64,000 nucleotides of DNA, from NCBI GenBank assembly GCA_900708905.1, contig CAADRB010000080.1, positions 83,490-147,489 of the forward strand. Reading direction: 5' to 3'. Each line of letters starts with the position of its first letter. The first letter of the stretch is position 1. The stretch is from Hymenolepis diminuta. Lineage: Eukaryota > Platyhelminthes > Cestoda > Cyclophyllidea > Hymenolepididae. The translations under genes were made by a program, and so were the position numbers. Positions 33,370-45,839 of this stretch are shown one piece after another. The notes below the pieces were generated by a model that had not been told where the DNA came from, did no database searches, and saw nothing but the letters and a program-made list of their open reading frames with translations.

Positions 33370-34070
33370 GGCGCTGATTGCAGACAGAGAGACAGGTTCT
33401 AGTTGTGAATGATCCAATGAGTACTACAGTATGTTTGAAATTACGGTTATACCTGAAGCAGTGTCTGATTTTAGACGAGCCTTGCTACACCGATCTGCAA
33501 ATTCACATATTTTCCGCTACTGTTGGGGGGAGCCAAGTTACCCAGGAGACCATTCGACTCAGAATATTCTGGTTTGGTTTATAGCCGCGACTCTTTTGAC
33601 CAAAAGTCGGTAGATTCTGTCTGTGATAAGTCTTATTCAAGCTATTGGTGGACGATTCAAGAGTTCTGGGAATGATCTGTGGGAAGCAGCCTTCTTAATG
33701 TCTCACAGTTTGGTATTTTTAAACTGATAATGCTTGAAAGGACATTATCGAGGGAAATATTACCTCAGCATAGACAAAGTGAAGATGGTTTCTGTTTGAC
33801 AGAAGGACTCAACTATGATACAAATTTTGTCGATGGAGGCATAGACACAGACATTCTGTTAAGGTGTCGATGTTGAATTTATCACACTACGGTAAAAGCA
33901 TACAAGTCCTCATCATTCTTGATCTCAAATGTGAGTCAGTAGAATCGGAAGTTGAAAGGAGAGAAGTTCTGGCCAAATACTTATTCCATCGTCTGCACAA
34001 TTCCGGAGTAAATGAATTCATCGAATTCTTTGGGATAGGGATGTTGGGTAACTTTCATTTTCGATAGGAT
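33370..34070 (+). pseudogene. Decayed coding-like segment, unrecognised
   Basis: Successive plus-strand frames look like protein: IHIFSATVGGSQVTQETIRL near 33500, then SLLNVSQFGIFKLIMLERTL and GFCLTEGLNYDTNFVDGGID (33679-33873), then SHYGKSIQVLIILDLKCESV and REVLAKYLFHRLHNSGVNEF (33864-34064). The last two frames are adjacent and overlap by about 12 bases, as expected for one protein with a frameshift. I cannot name the family; a retrotransposon or a host-gene retrocopy are both possible. Confidence 0.4.
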
Positions 34071-35040
34071 CCAGCTTCTCGTCGAGGTGACCATGAACAC
34101 ATATTTATGTCATTAATACTGCGATTAAAGGAAGTTGTCGGATTATAGATCATAGATTAACTGAGAAACAGGTTTATGTGTATATTCAGCAGCTGCAGGA
34201 TCGAGAATTTTAACAGTTGCAGAAGGTTGGATAAGATATGATGAAGGAACAGACGACATGGATATGATATGAACATCCACATTTTGAGGACCTTCAAATT
34301 AAGTCGAAATAGGTTACCTTCCTCCAGATAGGCTATTAAACAACTTAATCAACTGTGAAAAAACTGCCCTCAAAGAACCAAGACAAGGCTGTAAGGATCT
34401 GAAAACTAGTGTCACTAAATATAAAGCTACATAGAGTAAGAAGAAAGTCAAAAGATTTAGTAAGAATGATTTGTTTAAAATTATTACAGAGATAGAGAGA
34501 GGTCTATTCAGCAGAAGGTAGAAGAAGTGCAATTAGATGCGGGCTGGTTGAATAACCTGACCGCAGGAGTCGACCGGCAGGAATTGGAGGGGAGCAAGAT
34601 GCGTATATACGTGTTAAAAACGCCATCAAGGGAATGGTAGAGTTCGGCCACGGGAAAGATTACACCCGAGTTTATATAGATAGAGTCAGTTGACATTTAA
34701 AATAGTTAAAAGACGGTTGGTATGCAGCTGAGAAGTGAAGAGTAAGGACATAACGACTAATAAGTTGAGAAGAAGGAGAAATTAGTGTTGGACGATCACT
34801 TGAACCTTTGCGGGAGTCTTGGTAGACGGGCCGATTTATGCATGACGATAAAATCCTGTTGTTTGATAGTGTTTCTGACACTCACCAAGTTTTCTAAAAA
34901 ACATTAACCCAGACTCTAGAAACCGTCATAAACAACTGTCGAAAATTTACTCGGGAAGTAATTTTCTAATTAGATGTTTCAAACGAATAGACATTAGGAC
35001 CACATATAAGTAAAGAATATGTAAGATGCAGACCGAAACT
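34070..35040. other. Purine-rich segment, weak coding traces only
   Basis: A plus-strand frame around 34505-34600 reads QKVEEVQLDAGWLNNLTAGV before breaking up. This may be the tail of the unit at 33370-34070, but I cannot identify it. Confidence 0.3.
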
Positions 35041-35310
35041 GGCTAAACTAGTGACCACGCCAACCAATGGGAGGGTCACGCTGTTCAAAGCACCCAATCA
35101 CCAGCTACCAACACATAGATGGACCAATGACAACGACAAGCTATATATGAAACTAGCCTCCGACGGCATGCCTCCTTGTCACGTGCGCAAGTGGCGTGGG
35201 TAACAGGGCCATTTGTTTGTCCTATATCCTCGCTTTTTCTCCCTGTTCCACAATCTCTCACTGAATGCATGTATCAAGACAAGTAATGTTACTTGTCTGC
35301 CACAAGCACT
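35040..35310. repeat. GC-richer inserted segment ending in a perfect hairpin
   Basis: Base composition is higher in G+C than the neighbourhood. It has repeated CCAAT-like boxes (35062, 35094, 35121), a TATATAT at 35142-35148, and a 10-bp stem with 2-nt loop at 35277-35298 (AGACAAGTAA/TTACTTGTCT). It looks like a promoter-bearing repeat such as a solo LTR, but no TG..CA ends or target duplication were established. Confidence 0.35.
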
Positions 35311-36216
35311 TCCATCTAACCTCGGTCCCTTTAATAAGGACTTTTGCTCAAATTACTACTGAGAAAGCAATCTATAATCTTAGTATGTTCTAACAATTAA
35401 ATATAATTTGTAAGTAACAAATAATAAAATAAATAAAATATATACAATTGTCACTTTCAATTGTCTTGCTTAAGGCTATTTATTTATGTTTGAATATACC
35501 CATCAGAACATTTTCCTTTCATGTTAAGTGATTCTATTTTAAAGATGTGCGGCTATAAATAACAAAATTTTGCCATCAACTTTGGTATTTAAAAGAAAAA
35601 AACTGGGAAAATAGGATAAAATTGAAGAATAATAATAAAACATTACATCACATCAGATATCTAGGTGAGGAAAGATTGAAGCGCAGATACTTCTAGATTG
35701 CTTTTCGATCATCAATATTTGTGCATTTTTGATGATGCTTGTTCACTGTGCGTTCTTCCGTTTCTTAAAACACTTATCTTGCCAAGTTTATGAAAAAAGG
35801 ACAAAGACGTTTTACCATTGTGGCTTGATTTTGCTAATAATTAGTCTATTCCGGTCACATTTGCATGTGGCGCATTAATGATGTAAGATAATTTATTGTT
35901 ACCTATCTAGGATACCTAATTTGTATAACAATAGCGATAAATAAAACTTATTTTATCATGAAGATCTATGGGTCGAAATATTTTCTGCAATATATCCGAG
36001 AACACCGATATTAAGACAATGTAAAAATTAATATATCCTGACCGTTCTGTTGTGCTACCTCAATTGAACAGCTCATCAACCGAATTTTATAAAGAACACG
36101 GGTAGTACACTAAATACATTCTGCTAAATTTCAAGGGAAATGGAGCGAGGAAAGGTTTCTTAATATCTTCTGCCTTATAAAAAGCAGATATGAATTCAGC
36201 GAAAATTATTAGAACT
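35311..36216. other. No recognisable content
   Basis: AT-rich sequence left of the inverted repeat, with no gene, motif or repeat that I can support. Confidence 0.4.
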
Positions 36217-37080
36217 TTCTTAGTTTAGAAATTTCCCGACATTTCTGTGAATACAAAAATCTCTGATAAAGTTACCTGAACTTATTGCACGTATAAGGCC
36301 TGCACAGCTTTTAAATTTGATTTAAACATCATTCATTTCCGTGGCATTTCAATGTTTCCATTTGAATAAGCACTGATTTCAAATTTAGCATTTCAGGTAT
36401 TCACACAATATAATGAGAAAATCGGCGATAAGTTACACTTTAGTTGTCTTGTGTGTTACTCATCCGGTTTATTTTTAGTTATCTGGTCGTATCCCTTTAT
36501 TTCGAGGGTTTTATTGAGTTAACGCGCCAGAGATATGTGCGTTCAACAGCTGGTACCGTAGAGGCTGATGCGGAGTTGATTTCATCCTTAAATACATAAC
36601 CTCGTTCGGTTTCCCTTTAGCATCCGTATTTCTTGATTTATAAGCAACTCATAGATGACGTTTCCGCGCCATCTGTCCAGCTGCGACAGATGGACTTTTC
36701 TAAACTCATGGTCGAACGCGAGATCATCTACATTAATACTTTCTTTCTAAGACATTTGGCTTATTCAATAGCCTATATTATCGGGAGCTGAAACTACCCG
36801 GTAGTTAGGATAGTTTCTACAATTATCAGACATACAGGTGATTTTCCACTCAACATCTGACTAGGAATTGTCCTCAAGTTCAGAAAGAAACTGTGCTTCA
36901 CTTCCCGCGTCGATCCCTCAAATTTCGTTAGAGACGGTATTCTCTTAAATTTAATGATAGGAAGGTTTGCCGGGCCATTGGATTGGTGTTTTATCAGATG
37001 TCAACCATTGTGACCAATGAGACGAAGTGAATTGAGTTCCATTGGAGGATGCTACAATGCCACAATAGAACCATGCATAG
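36217..37080 (+). repeat. Left arm of an 864-bp near-perfect inverted repeat
   Basis: Every stretch I compared with the reverse complement of 40954-41817 is identical, apart from one substitution near the inner end (GAACCATGCATAG against GAATCATGCATAG). Both arms are 864 bp. Similarity stops abruptly at both ends. The arm is non-coding and contains a small palindrome near 36669-36695 (CCATCTGTC..GACAGATGG). No target-site duplication is evident outside the arms. Confidence 0.95.
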
Positions 37081-37789
37081 CGTTATTAAGGTTGAACGAT
37101 TTTATGAATGAGCTTCGTATTAGTTGATGATATTGCTATTAGAGTGTGAGTCCACCAAACATTAATTAACTAAAATCAAAGTAAGTTCGCTCCATATTGT
37201 TTTTTTGGGATCTCGGCAGTGGTGGTATCGGCTCTTTATGGTCTACATTCGACCGGAGTAAAATGATCATACAGCTATATATTTTGAGGTTACCTGAATG
37301 AAAACTTTCAATAAATTCCCAAACAAGGATTAACAATATCTAATGCTAGCCAATGATAGTAGAGTTTTATTTAGTCATATTTCGATTGCTCCAATTGCAT
37401 GGCTTTCGCGATAATTAAGTTTTCTTACGAAACTCTATGTATTTCCGAAGGTTTGATATGATTTTGACGCAAAGCATTTACCAGGTGCATACTTTTTCAC
37501 TGAGTTGATAACAATATCGTTTTCCAACATCAACGTCTGGATTTTTCGATTTGTTGTTAATCGTAAAATTCGCTTTTACAATACCCTTGGGCAGTCACAG
37601 ACCAATTTTAAGGCAGTTTTGCTTGTATAAACGGTTCAATAGTCCATGAACTCCACGCAAAAAGAGTAGGACACTGCCTTAGTAACTAATTAATCACAGA
37701 AACGAGCGAAGGGTATGTTCATTGGCTGAATGCGCCTTGTTTCTAATGACTCCAATTCGTTTAGGATCCAAAAAGTGATAAGTCAAATT

Positions 37790-40470
37790 CACACATCTCT
37801 AAGCATATTTAAAGGCCATATTTCGAAATTTGTTCAATTAGACGGTGCCTGTGTTGCTGGAGATCTATCTTCGTTTGCTCAGCTACAATTATGTCATCCA
37901 GATTTGTATTTTTAGCCTCTTTTGCCAAGTACTTGCTGGAACAGGTACATTAGGTATACCTGTGATAAATGCAAAATCTGCACTGCCATTGTAAAACTAT
38001 ATTTAGCAATAGGAACTAAATGACTGCATTGATGCATGGCAGCTATGGCCACTTAAATGAATGCTGTTAGTCTCTGTTATTGCAGACAGCGGCACTATTC
38101 GAATAAAATTCCCATTGCTGGACATTAATTATTTCAATATGTAATAGCCTTCCATATGTAATTCGGAGTTTTATTCTCGTGCAACGATTATTTAAAAATT
38201 ACATTCAACGAAAATGAAGAAATTATAAAACAGCAAGAGCGTGCAATTTAAATTAAATTTATTTTAGTAAATGCTGATAATAGTTATTTAAAATTAAATG
38301 CTGATATAATTTTTGAAATTTTATTTACATTTCAAAGAACGTGACCATTTATTTCTTATTGTTATTAAAATAACTGTGTTTAGAAACTAATGCAATGTGG
38401 TCCTGTACGCATTGGATGATTTCCCTTCGCATAGTGTTTTAAAAGTTACAGCGCAGATAAAATTTCAACTGTAGATACAACTCTTTAATTATGAACAAAT
38501 TCAAAAGGCCAAAGAGTTGTATTCATATCACCTTTAAAACCTCACCCGAGGCCTGAAGTACCATTGAAAATATTTGGAATGCTTGCCAAATTGGCCTATA
38601 CGGTAGACCCTAGAGTATGACTGGAATATCGTGACTAACGACCAGCAACACGGATTCCCGTCTTGAAAATAGTAGCTCAGAAACAACAAAATGCGACGTT
38701 ACCAACTGCATGGAAATATTTGCAACAATGAGGACAATGCAGTTGCACCATTGACGATAACTACAGGAATGTAGACCAATAACGATTAATAATGTCAAGA
38801 CTTATAAAAACAAGTTTACTTTCGACGCCATGTCAGAATACTATCCACATCGCTGATATAGTAATCAATGCGAGCCCATTCCTTTTACAAGAGTGGTAAT
38901 AATTTTGGCGCATATTTTCCAGAACTTAGTAGAGATGAATTCAATATATTAAATCCCATGAATTAAACTCCTTTATGATTTAATTTCACCGATCACATCT
39001 TCGCAACCAAAGCAGTGCGTCACCTCGTCTGCGTTATGTTGAACATGCTATCTTTATCAATCAAAAGAATAAATAATTGTTTTTCTTTGTAATTTCTTCT
39101 AGTATTTGGATGAATTTTTCTGAAAGAATCTGAAAGAGATTATAATATTCTTTAAAAGAGTAGGACTCATACTACACCTATGAATTATCTGAAATATTAT
39201 AAACGAATAGAAGCAGGACTACCATTTTATTCCTATATGCGTTTGCATTCATAAGTTTTACTAGTATTGCCATCTGCTTTTATTATCATTTTATTTAGAA
39301 AATTTGTTATGCCAGCCGTTAATAACTCAACCTCTATCATGGTACTGCAAGTTCTCCACTTCTTGCATGAAGCTTTATAGAAAATTTTAAAAACAGCATT
39401 AGATTTATCAGATCAACTGATCCTCAAATGTGGAAATCTCATATAAACCGAATGATTGCTTACCAAAAACTTGGCTCTTTAATAAAATGTTCAGTTTATA
39501 ATTGAAAATAATCACATCTCTAAAATATAACTCAGATGAATAGATGTTTAGTTAAATAAATGGGATAAATTGAAGAGTTGTCAAATTTCTGAGTATAAAT
39601 GTAATGGAAGTAAGCTGATTTTTTTGTTATCTACAAATTTAACATAACCTAACTTGAATATTTCTTTATTTTAACTGTTGTAAACTATGATAGAATTTTG
39701 AAATCAAATTCCTTAACTGTACAGTAGAAATAAAAGATAAAATATTAGACGAAATCGGCAATGCTGATCCCGCTACTGAACCTGACAAATACTTATCAAA
39801 TAAGATTAGATATTGTAAAGTCAAAAACACTAGTTAATATAAAAGCTTTCATACGAAGCTCGCAGAAAAAATATGAAATTTTAATAGTGTAATCTGTATA
39901 GTTAACATTGCTTCTCAAAATGGAATTCAGTAAATTGTCTTTTCCCCACATTACCCGTAGAATAAATTTCTTAAATACGGTATAGTGACTAATAAAGGCA
40001 GAAGCAAATTCAGATGTACTAAACGAAGATTCTTTAACGCCCATATATTTAACTGTTCAACAGGAATTTACGGAAGATGTCATTTTATTAATGTAATATA
40101 AATTCCTGGTAGGTGTGACCTCACACGTTTTCCAGATGGCTCAGAGAATACTTTGGCTCACGCATTTCGTTTGATTTCACTGGTTGAGAAGAACTATAGG
40201 CGAATTCAGAAAGAAGTGCAATATGTTTTATATTTAGCGATAAATTTGTAGAAATTCCTTTCAAGATATTGTTTCGTTTTTCTGATAAGCTATGAAAGCT
40301 ACTACTAATTGTTGGATTTAAGAGAGTTACTCCAAATTATTCAACGCAGTGTCGTTATTATTAGGGAAAATTCTTACAGGAAGCGTTTTTGAAGTCAGGA
40401 GACTACTGAGTTCGAATTGTCTTGGTTAATAACGGATGAATTGACGTTAGTGTCGGCAAACGTTATTTTC
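37790..40470 (+). pseudogene. Ankyrin-repeat gene remnant, copy B (inside inverted repeat)
   Basis: Plus-strand relics in order: LDGACVAGDLSSFAQLQL at about 37840 (typical first-repeat A..GDL pattern), MTALMHGSYGHLNECC followed by a stop and SLLLQTAA at 38020-38090, EIKDKILDEIGNADPATEPD at about 39730, and YLTVQQEFTEDVILLM at 40050-40090. The third block parallels NEILDGIGVPNPMTV of copy A. The fourth parallels the YFAVQRGFTE segment of copy A. Stops and shifts occur throughout, and it is more decayed than copy A. Confidence 0.65.
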
Positions 40471-40953
40471 TGTGGACCCTTAGAAAAGGACGTATTCCGC
40501 ATTCTGGTACATCTTTTACGACAAAATCATATCTAATCTTAGGAAATAAAGTGAATTAAGTATTGCTTTTTGCCATGCAACTTAACCAATCTGTAAAGCT
40601 GTCCCCTCATCAAAGGATATCTACTATCCTTCATCTCCGGCTGGTGTTCATTGAGAGAGCTTTCAAACAGGCTACCTTCAAATAAGGAGTTTTTATCACT
40701 TCACGCTGGTCATACAGTAATGTCTCGAATATAAACGAGAGACTTTGTCCTTGCACGAACAAAAGACAAATGTACTCGTCAAAGGATGCTACAGATGTCA
40801 AAATTCTTTGAAAGAACAATACGAATTCCCCAACGAATGACCTGATCTCTCTTTGATTTCATCTAATTGTTCGCTCACACTCTAAGTGGTCTAAGGTTGT
40901 GTCAAAATCATCAAATAATAAAATTTTCCACAAATTAATGAACCTCATTATTA

Positions 40954-41817
40954 CTATGCATGATTCTATTGTGGCATTGTAGCATCCTCCAATGGAACTC
41001 AATTCACTTCGTCTCATTGGTCACAATGGTTGACATCTGATAAAACACCAATCCAATGGCCCGGCAAACCTTCCTATCATTAAATTTAAGAGAATACCGT
41101 CTCTAACGAAATTTGAGGGATCGACGCGGGAAGTGAAGCACAGTTTCTTTCTGAACTTGAGGACAATTCCTAGTCAGATGTTGAGTGGAAAATCACCTGT
41201 ATGTCTGATAATTGTAGAAACTATCCTAACTACCGGGTAGTTTCAGCTCCCGATAATATAGGCTATTGAATAAGCCAAATGTCTTAGAAAGAAAGTATTA
41301 ATGTAGATGATCTCGCGTTCGACCATGAGTTTAGAAAAGTCCATCTGTCGCAGCTGGACAGATGGCGCGGAAACGTCATCTATGAGTTGCTTATAAATCA
41401 AGAAATACGGATGCTAAAGGGAAACCGAACGAGGTTATGTATTTAAGGATGAAATCAACTCCGCATCAGCCTCTACGGTACCAGCTGTTGAACGCACATA
41501 TCTCTGGCGCGTTAACTCAATAAAACCCTCGAAATAAAGGGATACGACCAGATAACTAAAAATAAACCGGATGAGTAACACACAAGACAACTAAAGTGTA
41601 ACTTATCGCCGATTTTCTCATTATATTGTGTGAATACCTGAAATGCTAAATTTGAAATCAGTGCTTATTCAAATGGAAACATTGAAATGCCACGGAAATG
41701 AATGATGTTTAAATCAAATTTAAAAGCTGTGCAGGCCTTATACGTGCAATAAGTTCAGGTAACTTTATCAGAGATTTTTGTATTCACAGAAATGTCGGGA
41801 AATTTCTAAACTAAGAA
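40954..41817 (-). repeat. Right arm of an 864-bp near-perfect inverted repeat
   Basis: Reverse-complement partner of 36217-37080. The 3,873 bp between the arms carries an ankyrin pseudogene. The high identity contrasts with the heavily decayed interior, so the arms were copied or homogenised recently, or one arm is an assembly artefact. Confidence 0.95.
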
Positions 41818-41829
41818 CGTGTAAATAAA

Positions 41830-42870
41830 GTGTAGTAATCCATAAGACGAGTGTGTTGAAGTGGACTCGTCATTTTTCTTTTCAGATTCGGGTTTGTGGA
41901 GCATTCACTTGAAGGACAGTTCAAGGATGTGTTTCAGAAAGGATAAATCCTCCCATGATCGCTGATCAAATCCTTATGAGCAATCTCCGGTACTTATTGA
42001 CCGATTGCTTAATAATGATTGTTGGTCATCAGGTTTCAAATCATTTCCTCTTTCCACGACCGAGCTATGAGACCGAAGATCCAACAAGATCATAGGCAGT
42101 TCCAATGATCTTAACACAGCTCAGCTTACGGTCGTAGTTCAGGCGAAATAAATTGGTCAACACCAATTGTTTCTATTATTAGAATATTATTGAAGGATTA
42201 TCGTTTTTGTAATGTGCACGCTAAAGTAAAGCCAAGAAATTGAGGAATGCAAGTCCGCCTCACTCGCTTACTCGGGAATTGCTTCATTTGGACAATATTT
42301 CAAGCAATAATTACTGTAATTTGCGTTTCAAATATGTACTTACCTTTATAAAAAGAAGTGAATTTAAGATGAATAAAGTGGTCATTTCCAAAATTTATTA
42401 TTATGATAACAATGATAAATTGCAGCATACATGGTTAGAATTTCATTTCATTTTATGTTTGATCAAGAAAGTTTGTATTTAGTACCATTATCCCTAGTAA
42501 AACAAAGTCTAAAGACGAAAACAGATTTTAATTGGTTTAAGTATAACCGTTTAGAGAGAGAGGCTGTTTTACAATTTGATAATTTAAAATACATATTAAA
42601 CAATGATCTCAACAAATTCACAATTTTTATATTTTATGTTTATTCAGTAGAAGAGCCTGAAATAGATTCTTTTCATAATTAAACTGTTTTATAAATAATG
42701 TCATGTTTTAATAGTCTGATGTAATTGCTACTATTTCTATAAAGGAGACAAATACCATTCTATCAAATTTTAATGGCTGTTGCATTCAAATTGTCAATGT
42801 TAAATTACAAGGTCATGAACTTGATGGATTCGTTATCTATTTCCTCCATTTTGCCTTTTTCTCCATGCCC
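41830..42870. other. Open frames without recognised content
   Basis: Two overlapping plus-strand frames (42240-42482 and 42431-42682) are Asn/Lys/Ile/Tyr-rich, as expected of AT-rich non-coding DNA. I see no family motif. Confidence 0.35.
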
Positions 42871-42879
42871 TCAAAATGT

Positions 42880-43130
42880 GATCGGGTCAATTTAATAGTA
42901 TTCCTTAGCCCATTCTACAATTGTCAATTTCATGATTGAAATTCGCATTTGCTTCTCGCACAAGTATACTTTCAATCCCTTCTGTGGCAGAGTTACCGTT
43001 AGCAGAATATAAAGCGCAATTGAGGTCATGTGATAGATTTACAACTGATTGAATCGGAAAGTGTATGGAGGTAACCACTGTCATTGGATCTGGGGTTCCA
43101 AGACCATCTAATGTATCGTTTACCTAATAC
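42880..43130 (-). pseudogene. Ankyrin-repeat gene remnant, copy C (minus strand)
   Basis: On the minus strand one open frame reads VNDTLDGLGTPDPMTVVTSI, then SHDLNCALYSANGNSATEGI and ESILVREANANFNHEID. The first part is the same module as NEILDGIGVPNPMTV at 30510. The second is an ankyrin repeat (A...GN....I..L..EAN.N). A stop follows at about 42915. The region immediately upstream on that strand was not resolved. Confidence 0.65.
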
Positions 43131-44849
43131 ACGTCCACTTACTTCTCTATCTAAATTTCACTTGAAATGGCAAAACAAAAGACAACTTTGAATATGGTTG
43201 TTTGATGAATTTTATAATGATAGAAATCTGCTTTTCCCAATTGCTGTTTGATATTATTTGGAAATAAACCAAATTTGTTAAAATTAGTTCAGGTCATTTA
43301 ATGAATCACTTAATACAAAGAGTTGCTTTCCCCGTAATTGTTAATTTTAGTACAATTCATACCGTTGGCAATAACAATTCTAAATCATCGTAAACTAAAC
43401 AAATTTGATTACTGTTTCGTGTATTTAATAGATCTTACAGAAAGGAACTTTCGCAGTTACTGGGTTTAATCAGTTGTATTCTAAAATGCATGTTGAATTT
43501 TATTTTAAAATAGATTTTATTAGATATTTATGAAGAGGACATTTACCAAAACCGTTTGATTTGAGGAAGCATGTAGTACAATATTTGGTACGGAAACTTC
43601 CTTCATTTTCACAAAAATTTTTTCATTGTCATTACTTAAACTGACAAGAAATAATGTGCAATTTTAATTATAGCAAACAAGTGGAATTGATTAACAAAAA
43701 ATCCAACAAAGGGTTTGGGGTATCAACTTCGAACTGCCTTTGTTAGGCCTCATTAAAATATACTTTATCATTATTTTTCTCTCTATTCTTTCGAATACAA
43801 TATCATTTACTTCTTCATTTTGTTACTTTTTGCTGTTACAGGAGAACACACACAAAATGTCAATTCAGCTGACGTATATCATATCTTGTGCCCCAAATAT
43901 GTGAACTGTTTCGAACAAAGTTACTGAGTTTAGTAACCAACTCCTCTTGCATAATTGAGTATGGAAGTAGTGCAACCACCGATTCTCTAAACTTGCACAA
44001 TTTCAGATGTTGGCTTTCTTTTGGAATTAAATAAATTAGAGCTGAAATGTGAAAAATATGACCATGAAATTCCAGGGTGATTTAAATATCTATTCATTAA
44101 ATCACTGCAACTGACTCGCCGTCGTCTTGAAAACTAGTCTGCAACAGAAATAAACTCCTCAGACACCCTGAAGGTGTTAAGGACGAAGAGATGCAAATTA
44201 CATTCCAAGCTCGGAAGTTATCCTTACTTTTCAAGAAAGGTGTCTTAATACGTTACCTACCGTTCTGTTTCGTAACTGTAATTGATCTCCCAATCATCAT
44301 TATAACAAGAACATGAACTGATCAATTCGTTGATCAACTGGACTTAATAAAAACATTTAGTTATAAACAAGTAATACAATAATAAAAATAGAGAAGAATG
44401 AGTCCAACCTCCAGCCACAATCATCGACTTTGCACGTTATTGATCTCTTAACAGCATAACAATGAACAATAAAAGGAGGGTGGATTTAAGAGACGATGGA
44501 CTCGTTTCAATTCAACATTAAAGCAGGTAATGACTAAGTACTATCCGCAAGTGGGTTGACATTTTGACGATTGCATAATCGAAATATTATCTCAGGAGCG
44601 CATCCACCGATAAATTCGAGTTTATATTATCCAGTGGTAGGATTACTTCACTCATTTTTCAATACAATTCTCCTATTGGATCAAACTGAACGCCTGTTCA
44701 GAGTGGCCTCGAATGATTTTCATACCAATTTATGTTCACTTAAAATTTAATAATAAGTTTAAGATATAGTGTACTTGCATTCTGGCCTTTATTCTACATG
44801 AGAAGTATTTGATACTTCGAACCGTATTCATTTATAACCAGTCAGGTCC

Positions 44850-45830
44850 CCATGCTTGTGAGTTGAAATCAGAACGATTTACGAGCAAATTTGAAAACAA
44901 GTATTTAGGTGTAAACTTGATCGATGACGGAGTTAACGCGTTCAGGCTTTGGATAACCGATGAAAATAGGGTAAAACGTTCATGATTTTAAAGTTAATTT
45001 AAACAGTTACCGCAGGAAATGGGTATGAAGTTTATTCCTTTAAGATTTCAATAGACTGAGTGAGGCCGTTGGGGGTTATTTCAATCTTCACCATCACACG
45101 TATCCTGGATTCGTTAATTATCAAGATTTCAAGGTGCAAAATGTCTGGCGATTACTTCGTGCAAATCATATATTCCCATTTGGGGCAACAGAAATACCGC
45201 TCTACTATTTGCATGGGCGTAATCAATTGAAAGTGATCACCTTAATTTATTTTCACGAAAATATATTCAAATGTATGCTCCAAAAGTCAATAATATCAAA
45301 GTAAAGCCTGTTGTACTCAGCATTCTGCACGAATTCGATCTGGTGCCCCTAAATATAATAAATTTAAGAGGAGAAAACTTGAGGAAACTGATAAATTATT
45401 TTAGTCCAAGTACGCTTTAATCTCTTGACATAAGCAGCACTAAATTTAACCTAGGTTGTTTGCAACTGTTATGTCATAAACTCATTGGATCTCTAATTTT
45501 AAATATCTTGGATGCACAAACTGAAGATATAAACTGCCTTATGGATCTGAAAGAAACTTTTGTAAATCTTAATATGCAGGACTTGACCATTGCAAATGAA
45601 TAAAGATCGATGAACATCAAAGAAACTATTTCTTAATTGAGAAAGCTTCAGTACTGAGATTTGTAAGATGAAAGCCAGAGTGGAATTCTTCATCCTCTTG
45701 TAGATGTCCTTCGTTCAGCTGTTGTTTTTCCGGCTTTGAAGACCTTCGACATTAGTGACGCTCTATTTGGATCTGCAATTGTCGGTGTCAGGTGAGAATC
45801 AAAGATCAATAATTAATGATTTATTAGTGG
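44850..45830 (+). pseudogene. Ankyrin-repeat gene remnant, copy D
   Basis: Plus-strand traces: YLGVNLIDDGVNAFRLWI (about 44910), NTALLFAWA continuing one frame over as RNQLKVITLIYFHENIF (45190-45265), LMDLKETFVNLNMQDLTIAN (45540-45600), and DVLRSAVVFPALKTFDISDA ending beside a GTGAGA donor-like site (45703-45795). The NTALLFA..RNQLKVITLI block is a recognisable ankyrin repeat; the others are weaker. Confidence 0.5.
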
Positions 45831-45839
45831 AAGTACCTA

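Noticed and set aside
40631..40819. Minus-strand frame with TPYLKVACLKAL, possible ankyrin repeat
   Set aside because: Only one weak motif, and spacing does not fit the 33-residue period.
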